NCBI GenBank assembly: GCA_015655225.1
Contig: JAATFK010000006.1
Location: 1 to 10,680, forward strand
DNA length: 10,680 bases
DNA from: Solirubrobacterales bacterium
GTDB taxonomy: Bacteria; Actinomycetota; Thermoleophilia; Solirubrobacterales; Solirubrobacteraceae
Direction of reading: 5' to 3'
Part shown: piece by piece, positions 6,410 to 10,680 of the stretch
How the letters are laid out: every line of letters begins with the position of its first letter
How positions within the stretch are numbered: the stretch's first letter is position 1
Notes under the pieces: model-generated
What the model saw: only the letters and a program-made list of their open reading frames with translations
Told to the model about the DNA's origin: nothing
The model's database searches: none
Translations under genes and position numbers: made by a program

Positions 6410-7237
6410 TCAGTGGCCCTCCCAGGCCGGCGGGCGCTTCTCGGTCCACGCTCGGTAGAACTCGCGGTGGTCGTGCGTCAGCATCAGCAGCGCCTGCGTC
6501 GAGGCCTCCAGCTCGATCGCGCTCGCGAGGTCCATGTCCAGCTCCCGCGAGATCAGCGTCTTGGTGGTCGCGAACGCGAGCGCCGGCCCGGTCGCGAGGC
6601 GGCGCGCGAGCGTCTCGGCGCGGTCGGTCAGCTCGTCGTCCTCGACCACGTCGGTCGCGAGGCCGATCGCGAGCGCGCGCTCGGCGCTGACCTTGTCGCC
6701 GAGCGTCAGCAGCTCGGTCGCGCGGCCGAGCCCGACGATCCGCGGCAGCAGGTAGGCGGCGCCCATGTCGGCGCCCGAGAGGCCGACGCGCGTGAAGAGG
6801 AAGGCGAAGGAGGCGGAGCGCGCGAGCAGCCGGAAGTCGCTCGCGAGCGCGAGCACCGAGCCGGCGCCGGCGGCGATCCCGTTGACGGCGGCGATCACCG
6901 GCAGCGGGCAGTCGCGGACCGCCTTGATCATCTGGCCGGTCATGCGCGTGAACTCGAGCAGCTCGGCGGCTTCCATTCTCTGCAGCGCGCCGATGATCTC
7001 CTCGACGTCGCCGCCGGAGCAGAAGCCGCGGCCCTGGCCGGTGACGACGACGGCCTTGACGTCGCCGCGCAGCGGCAGCTCCGCGAACAGGTCGCGCAGG
7101 TCGGCGTAGGACTCGAACGTCAGCGGGTTGAGCTTCTCCGGCCGGTTCAGCGTGACGTAGGCGACGCCGTCGTCGATGCGGAAGTCGAAGTGCTGCCACT
7201 CCTGGGTGAACGGGGGTGAGGCGCGAAACGGGGTCAC
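6410..7237 (-). CDS. Enoyl-CoA hydratase/isomerase (crotonase) family protein
   Basis: A 275-residue crotonase. The core shows DGVAYVTLNRPEKLNPL, the first oxyanion-hole segment GRGFCSGGDVEEI, and the second NGIAAGAGSVLALASDFR. Both glutamates of classical enoyl-CoA hydratases are absent: GGCEL is replaced by GAGSVL (Val128), and the FxxPE segment reads FAFLFTRVGL. Instead Asp157 sits in the motif GLSGADMGAAYLLPR, aligning, with one inserted residue, to the catalytic Asp of PaaG-type isomerases. Plain hydration is thus not assured; isomerisation or hydrolytic ring opening of a 2-oxocyclohexane-carboxyl-CoA type substrate (as BadI does in the benzoate pathway) is plausible. The start is GTG 7237, with GGAGG nine bases upstream, overlapping the SDR stop as GTGA. 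The gene ends two bases before the Rid gene. Confidence 0.9.
   Translation of the reverse strand: MTPFRASPPFTQEWQHFDFRIDDGVAYVTLNRPEKLNPLTFESYADLRDLFAELPLRGDVKAVVVTGQGRGFCSGGDVEEIIGALQRMEAAELLEFTRMTGQMIKAVRDCPLPVIAAVNGIAAGAGSVLALASDFRLLARSASFAFLFTRVGLSGADMGAAYLLPRIVGLGRATELLTLGDKVSAERALAIGLATDVVEDDELTDRAETLARRLATGPALAFATTKTLISRELDMDLASAIELEASTQALLMLTHDHREFYRAWTEKRPPAWEGH
6417..6423 (-). promoter_or_regulatory. Ribosome binding site of the Rid-family gene
   Basis: GGGAGGG on the minus strand, nine bases before ATG 6407, inside the end of the crotonase gene. Confidence 0.65.
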
Positions 7238-7989
7238 GTCTGGATTCCTCCACCGTCGAGAACAAGAGCCTGGCCGTTGACCGAGCGCGCCTCGGGCGAG
7301 GCGAGCCACAGCACGGCGGCAGCGACCTCGTCGGCGTCGAGCAGGCGGCCGAGCGGCGCCATCGCCGCGAGCGCGGCCTCGCCCTCGTCGGCGCTGCGGC
7401 CGGTGCGCTCGGCGATCCGGTCGATCGACGCGCGCGTCATGTCGGTGTCGACGAAGGTCGGGCAGACGGCGTTCGCGGTCACGCCCGAGCCGGCCAGCTC
7501 GGCGGCGGTCGCGCGCATCAGGCCGATCGCGGCGTGCTTGGAGGCGGTGTAGGCGGCCGTGTAGGGGACGCCGACGCGGCCCGCCGTCGAGGCGACCGTG
7601 ACGATCGCGCCGGTCTCCCTCGCGCGCATCCCCGCGATCGCCGCGCGCGTGCAGAGGAAGGCGCCGGTCGCGTTGACGCGCAGCTGGCGCTCCCACGATT
7701 CGAGCGTCGTGCGATGCAGCGGCGCGCTCTCGGAGACGCCGGCGTTGTTCACGAGCACGTCGACGCGGTCGAGCGCGCCAAAGACGTCCGCCACCTGCGC
7801 CTCGTCGGCGACGTCGCAGACCGCGGTCCGGACCGCGCCGTCGAGGCCGTCGAGCTCGTCGGCGAGCACGGCGAGGGCGGCCGCGTCGCGGCCAAGGGCG
7901 AGCACGTCGTCGCCGAGTGCCGCGAAGCGCGCGACGACCGCGCGCCCGATGCCCCGGCTGCCGCCGGTGACGACGACCGCTCGGCTCAC
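7234..7989 (-). CDS. Short-chain dehydrogenase/reductase (SDR)
   Basis: A 251-residue classical SDR, probably an NAD(P)-linked alcohol/ketone oxidoreductase. The cofactor motif TGGSRGIG is at residues 8-15, NNAG lies near residue 83, and the catalytic set is Ser134, Tyr147 and Lys151 (TASTAG-type strand, then YTASK). The C-terminal VNGQALVLDGG is typical. In this operon it could oxidise a 3-hydroxyacyl-CoA or reduce a ring ketone; direction and cofactor cannot be told. The GTG at 7989 overlaps the preceding stop as GTGA. No strong Shine-Dalgarno site precedes it, so translation probably depends on coupling to the upstream gene. It ends in a similar 4-base overlap with the crotonase gene. Confidence 0.9.
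   Translation of the reverse strand: MSRAVVVTGGSRGIGRAVVARFAALGDDVLALGRDAAALAVLADELDGLDGAVRTAVCDVADEAQVADVFGALDRVDVLVNNAGVSESAPLHRTTLESWERQLRVNATGAFLCTRAAIAGMRARETGAIVTVASTAGRVGVPYTAAYTASKHAAIGLMRATAAELAGSGVTANAVCPTFVDTDMTRASIDRIAERTGRSADEGEAALAAMAPLGRLLDADEVAAAVLWLASPEARSVNGQALVLDGGGIQT
7247..7251 (-). promoter_or_regulatory. Ribosome binding site that fixes the GTG start of the crotonase gene
   Basis: GGAGG on the minus strand, nine bases before GTG 7237 and inside the end of the SDR gene. The frame is open for 459 bases further upstream, but that part is only the shadow of the SDR gene. Confidence 0.7.
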
Positions 7990-9179
7990 GCCAGCGCCCG
8001 CTCGCCCGTCAGGGCCTCGCCCAGGATCAGGGTGTGCATCTCGGTCGTGCCCTCGTAGGTGAGGACCGACTCGAGGTTGTTCGCGTGACGCATCACGGGG
8101 TACTCGGTCGTGATCCCGTTGGCGCCGAGGATCGTGCGCGCCTCGCGGGCGATCTCCAGCGCGGCGCGGACGTTGTTGAGCTTGCCGATGCTGACCTGCG
8201 TCGGGTGGAGCGCGCCGGCGTCCTTCAGCGCGCCGAGCCGCCACGCGACGAGCTGCGCCTTCTGCAGCTCCAGCATCATCTCGACGAGCTTGCGCTGCGT
8301 CAGCTGGAAGCCGGCGATCGGCCGTCCCCACTGCACGCGCGTCTTGCTGTACTCGAGCGCCGACTGGTAGCACGCGTTGCCGGCGCCGACGGCGCCCCAG
8401 GCGATCCCGTAGCGGGCCTCGTTGAGGCACGAGAGCGGGCCTCTGATGCCGCGCACGCCGGGGAGGACGGCGGACTCCGGGAGGCGGACGTCCTCCAGGA
8501 TCAGCTCGGAGGTGACCGACGCGCGCAGCGACAGCTTGCGGTGGATGTCGACGGCCGAGAAGCCGGGCGTGTCGGTCGGCACGACGAAGCCGCGGATGCC
8601 GTCGTCGGTCTGCGCCCAGACGACCGCGACCGCCGCCGCGCCGCCGTTCGTGATCCACATCTTCGTCCCGTTGAGGATCCAGTCGCCGCCGTCACGCTTG
8701 GCGCGCGTGCGCATGCTGCCGGGGTCGCTGCCGAAGTCGGGCTCGGTCAGGCCGAAGCAGCCGATCGCCTCGCCGCTGGCCATCCGCGGCAGCCACTCCT
8801 GTCTCTGCTCCTCGCTGCCGAACTTCCAGATCGGGAACATCGCGAGCGAGCCCTGGACGGAGACGAGGCTGCGCAGCCCGCTGTCGCCGAACTCCAGCTC
8901 GCGGCACGCGACGCCGTAGGCGGTCGCGCTCGCGCCGGCGCAGTCGTAGCCGGTCAGGTGCATGCCGAGCAGCCCGAGCTTCCCCAGCTCCGGGGCGATC
9001 TCGCGGGGAAGCGTGCCGGCGTCGAACCACTCGCCGATCTCGGGCAGCACGCGGTCGCCGACGTAGCGGCGGACGGTGTCGCGCACCATCCGCTCCTCGT
9101 CACCGAGGAGGGCGTCGAGGTCGAGGGCGTCGTTGGGCGCGATCGGCCGGGCGGAGGTGGAGGGAGAAGTGGTCGCCAT
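7986..9179 (-). CDS. gcdH: Glutaryl-CoA dehydrogenase-like acyl-CoA dehydrogenase
   Basis: The first gene of the minus operon encodes 397 residues, the usual length of glutaryl-CoA dehydrogenase, which oxidises and decarboxylates glutaryl-CoA to crotonyl-CoA. Similarity runs throughout: GLTEPDFGSDPGSM, LNGTKMWITN, KLSLRASVTSE, NEARYGIAWGAVGAG, ILGANGI, RHANNLESVLTYEGTTEMHTLILGEALTG. Residues that bind the free carboxylate or act in catalysis in human GCDH have counterparts: Glu96 (Glu87), Arg103-Ser104 (Arg94-Ser95), the Thr of GLTEP (Thr170), Tyr375 (Tyr369) and the base Glu376 (Glu370). The true substrate may be glutaryl-CoA or a related dicarboxylyl-CoA from the opened ring. ATG 9179 was chosen over the ATG at 9287 because the 36 extra residues are not family-like and run through the divergent promoter region into the thiolase gene. 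No Shine-Dalgarno site precedes 9179. Confidence 0.88.
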   Translation of the reverse strand: MATTSPSTSARPIAPNDALDLDALLGDEERMVRDTVRRYVGDRVLPEIGEWFDAGTLPREIAPELGKLGLLGMHLTGYDCAGASATAYGVACRELEFGDSGLRSLVSVQGSLAMFPIWKFGSEEQRQEWLPRMASGEAIGCFGLTEPDFGSDPGSMRTRAKRDGGDWILNGTKMWITNGGAAAVAVVWAQTDDGIRGFVVPTDTPGFSAVDIHRKLSLRASVTSELILEDVRLPESAVLPGVRGIRGPLSCLNEARYGIAWGAVGAGNACYQSALEYSKTRVQWGRPIAGFQLTQRKLVEMMLELQKAQLVAWRLGALKDAGALHPTQVSIGKLNNVRAALEIAREARTILGANGITTEYPVMRHANNLESVLTYEGTTEMHTLILGEALTGERALA

Positions 9180-9285
9180 GATCGTGAGTCTACATACCAC
9201 CGTGGTCGCGTGTCGAACTTTCTCGGCAACGCGGTCGGCGGTTGAACGACACGACAGCCCGGTGACCTGTTGTATGTTCCTCGCC
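9180..9285. promoter_or_regulatory. Divergent promoter/operator region between the catabolic operon and the thiolase gene
   Basis: These 106 bases are the only substantial non-coding stretch in the window and are less GC-rich than the genes. Both start codons lack a Shine-Dalgarno site. A -10-like TATGTA on the minus strand (9191-9196) lies 11 bases before ATG 9179, and TATGTT on the plus strand (9273-9278) lies seven bases before ATG 9286. Either would give a leaderless or nearly leaderless mRNA. Symmetry elements include ACCAC-C-GTGGT (9196-9206) and the arms GTGTCG (9210-9215)/CGACAC (9247-9252). No convincing -35 box is seen for either; a weak TTCGAC stands 15 bases from the minus-strand -10. 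Control by the operon's GntR protein is an inference. Confidence 0.6.
9196..9206. repeat. Short inverted repeat, candidate operator
   Basis: ACCAC and GTGGT form perfect 5-base arms around one C. The repeat abuts and overlaps by one base the -10-like TATGTA of the minus operon, a good position for a repressor. With so short a repeat in GC-rich DNA, chance is a real alternative. Confidence 0.35.
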
Positions 9286-10491
9286 ATGCCCGGAGCCTGG
9301 ATCGTCGACGGCGTGCGGACCCCCGTCGGACGCCATCGCGGCGCGCTCGCCGCGGTCCGCCCGGACGACCTCGCGGCGCTCGTCGTGGGCGAGACGGTGC
9401 GCCGCTCGGGGGTCGACCCGGCGACGATCGACGACGTCTACCTCGGCGCCACGAACGGCGTCGGCGAGGACAACCGCAACGTCGCCCGCATGGCCGTGCT
9501 GCTCGCGGGCCTGCCGGACAGCGTGCCGGGCGCGACCGTGAACCGGCTGTGCGGGTCGGGCATGGAGGCCGTCGCGACCGCCGCGCGCGCGATCCGCAGC
9601 GGCGAGGGCGACGTGCTCGTCGCCGGCGGCGTCGAGTCGATGAGCCGCGCGCCGTGGGCGATGCTGAAGCCGGAGCGCTCGCAGCCATGGGGCGACGAGA
9701 CGCTCGCCGACACGACGATCGGCTGGCGCTTCGTCAACCCCGGGATGCCGGAGCGCGCGACCGTCTCGATGGGCGGGACGGCCGAGAACGTCGCCTCGCT
9801 TCACTCCGTCAGCCGGGAGGACCAGGACGCGTTCGCCGTGGAGTCCCACCGCCGCGCGGTCGCCGCGCAGGAGGCGGGTCGCTTCGACGGCCAGCTGGTC
9901 CCGGTCTCCGTTCCCGTGCGCCGGGGCGAGCCGATCGTCGTCGCGGTTGACGAGGGCCCGCGTCCCGACACGGGCCTCGAGGGTCTTGCCCGCCTGCGTC
10001 CCGCGTTCCGCGAGGGCGGCTCCGTCACCGCCGGCAACTCCTCGCCGTTGAACGACGGCGCCGCCGCGCTGCTGGTCGTCAGCGACGACGCTTTGCGTGG
10101 TTTCGCGGGGGAGCCGCTGGCGCGCGTCGTCGCGAGCGCCAGCGTCGGCGTCGATCCCGCGCTGATGGGGATGGGACCGGTGCCCGCGGTCGAGCTGGCG
10201 CTGCGACGGGCCGGCCTGCGGCTCGACCAGATCGGCGTGGTCGAGCTGAACGAGGCGTTCGCCTCCCAGGCGCTCGCGTGCATCCGCGAGCTGGGGCTCG
10301 ACCCCGCGATCGTGAACCCGAACGGCGGCGCGATCGCGCTCGGCCACCCGCTCGGCTCGACCGGTGCCCGCCTGCTGGTCGCGCTCTCGCACGAGCTGCG
10401 CCGGCGCGGCGAGCGCTACGGCGTGGCGACGATGTGCATCGGCGTCGGGCAGGGGATCGCGGTCGTGCTCGAGAACCCCGCCGTCGCGTGA
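9286..10491 (+). CDS. Acetyl-CoA C-acyltransferase (beta-ketoadipyl-CoA thiolase-type)
   Basis: A complete 401-residue thiolase, which cleaves a 3-oxoacyl-CoA with CoA to give acetyl-CoA and a shortened acyl-CoA. The nucleophile Cys89 is in NRLCGSGMEAV, His354 in NPNGGAIALGHPLG, and the second cysteine Cys384 in MCIGVGQG; GGVESMSRAPW and VELNEAFASQ are also present. Length and these motifs are closest to the PcaF/PaaJ group acting on beta-ketoadipyl-CoA, but substrate range cannot be set from motifs. ATG 9286 fits the family N-terminus (MPGAWIVDGVRTPVG); the frame runs further upstream, but only through the promoter region and the antisense of the neighbour. The gene is divergent from the minus operon and overlaps the following dehydrogenase by GTGA. 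It probably provides the last thiolytic step of the pathway. Confidence 0.93.
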   Translation: MPGAWIVDGVRTPVGRHRGALAAVRPDDLAALVVGETVRRSGVDPATIDDVYLGATNGVGEDNRNVARMAVLLAGLPDSVPGATVNRLCGSGMEAVATAARAIRSGEGDVLVAGGVESMSRAPWAMLKPERSQPWGDETLADTTIGWRFVNPGMPERATVSMGGTAENVASLHSVSREDQDAFAVESHRRAVAAQEAGRFDGQLVPVSVPVRRGEPIVVAVDEGPRPDTGLEGLARLRPAFREGGSVTAGNSSPLNDGAAALLVVSDDALRGFAGEPLARVVASASVGVDPALMGMGPVPAVELALRRAGLRLDQIGVVELNEAFASQALACIRELGLDPAIVNPNGGAIALGHPLGSTGARLLVALSHELRRRGERYGVATMCIGVGQGIAVVLENPAVA

Positions 10492-10680
10492 GCGCTTCCG
10501 GCGAGCGGCTCGGGGTCGTCGGCGCCGGAACGATGGGCGGGGGCATCGCCGGCCTCGCCGCGCAGCGCGGGATCGCGACGACGCTCTACGACGTGGCCGA
10601 CGGCCCGCTCGCCGCCGGCCGCGAGCGGATCGAGGGCTCGCTCGCGCGGGCCGTGGCGAGAGGGCGGGTGAGCGAGGAGG
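10488..10680 (+). CDS. 3-hydroxyacyl-CoA dehydrogenase, 5' part
   Basis: The first 64 codons are visible and the gene runs past the window end. GTG 10488 overlaps the thiolase stop as GTGA. The N-terminus contains LGVVGAGTMGGGIAGLAAQRG, the NAD-binding beta-alpha-beta of FadB/PaaH-type dehydrogenases, followed by TTLYDV and an Arg-rich helix typical of the family. It would oxidise a 3-hydroxyacyl-CoA to the 3-oxoacyl-CoA used by the adjoining thiolase. The pair resembles paaH/paaJ or hbd/thiolase modules. Whether a C-terminal domain or fusion follows cannot be seen. Confidence 0.9.
   Translation, partial: MSASGERLGVVGAGTMGGGIAGLAAQRGIATTLYDVADGPLAAGRERIEGSLARAVARGRVSEE

Larger units (their letters stand above)
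1663..9179 (-). other. Seven-gene CoA-dependent aromatic catabolic operon
   Basis: Transcription from about 9180 would yield, in order, glutaryl-CoA dehydrogenase-like protein, SDR, crotonase, Rid protein, acyl-CoA dehydrogenase, monooxygenase/reductase fusion and GntR regulator. Junctions are GTGA overlap (7986-7989), GTGA overlap (7234-7237), 2-base gap (6408-6409), GTGA overlap (5994-5997), ATGA overlap (4825-4828) and a 31-base gap (2425-2455). This implies one transcript with coupled translation. The gene content matches a pathway that dearomatises an aryl-CoA and then breaks it down by beta-oxidation-like steps. No aryl-CoA ligase or electron-transfer flavoprotein gene is included. Confidence 0.8.

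Noticed and set aside
9242..9278. TTGAAC (9242-9247) as the -35 box for the plus-strand TATGTT
   Set aside because: The spacer would be 25 bases, too long for a usual promoter.
9180..9287. A 36-residue N-terminal extension of the glutaryl-CoA dehydrogenase-like protein from ATG 9287
   Set aside because: The residues do not resemble the family N-terminus, and the extension would run across the divergent promoter region into the thiolase start codon.

Overview
The window is very GC-rich (roughly 70% or more by eye), with third codon positions almost all G or C, four-base gene overlaps and GTG starts. This suggests a high-GC actinobacterium, perhaps of the Thermoleophilia/Solirubrobacterales type; that placement is a low-confidence inference. 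Every base lies in or next to a protein gene. I see no RNA gene, insertion sequence, CRISPR array or phage feature.

Left part (1-1666, plus strand): the 3' end of a thiamine-diphosphate enzyme of the acetolactate synthase/benzoylformate decarboxylase superfamily, then a cyclase-family (kynurenine formamidase-like) gene. The cyclase reading frame is interrupted by an in-frame amber codon at 1454-1456 and then continues intact to 1666. It meets the minus-strand operon tail to tail, with the two stop codons sharing the palindrome CTAG at 1663-1666.

Middle (9179 down to 1663, minus strand): a tight seven-gene operon. In transcription order it encodes a glutaryl-CoA dehydrogenase-like protein, a short-chain dehydrogenase, a crotonase-family protein, a Rid-family protein, a second acyl-CoA dehydrogenase, a 790-residue flavin monooxygenase/Old Yellow Enzyme fusion, and a GntR/FCD regulator. 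Four junctions are 4-base ATGA or GTGA overlaps and one is a 2-base gap.

Right part (9180-10680): a 106-base divergent promoter region, then a beta-ketoadipyl-CoA-type thiolase overlapping a 3-hydroxyacyl-CoA dehydrogenase that runs off the window.

The genes read together as a CoA-dependent aromatic-acid catabolic cluster. The fusion protein has the architecture of 2-aminobenzoyl-CoA monooxygenase/reductase, annotated in databases as bifunctional salicylyl-CoA 5-hydroxylase/oxidoreductase. It would hydroxylate and then reduce the ring of an aromatic CoA thioester. The crotonase, Rid protein, SDR and two acyl-CoA dehydrogenases would open and beta-oxidise the alicyclic product, and the divergent dehydrogenase and thiolase would finish to acetyl-CoA. 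The kynurenine formamidase-like gene would fit tryptophan-to-anthranilate supply, but its break and separate orientation make that link tentative. No aryl-CoA ligase is visible in the window. The main points of interest are this pathway in an actinobacterium, several enzymes missing canonical catalytic residues, the amber codon, and apparently leaderless divergent promoters.
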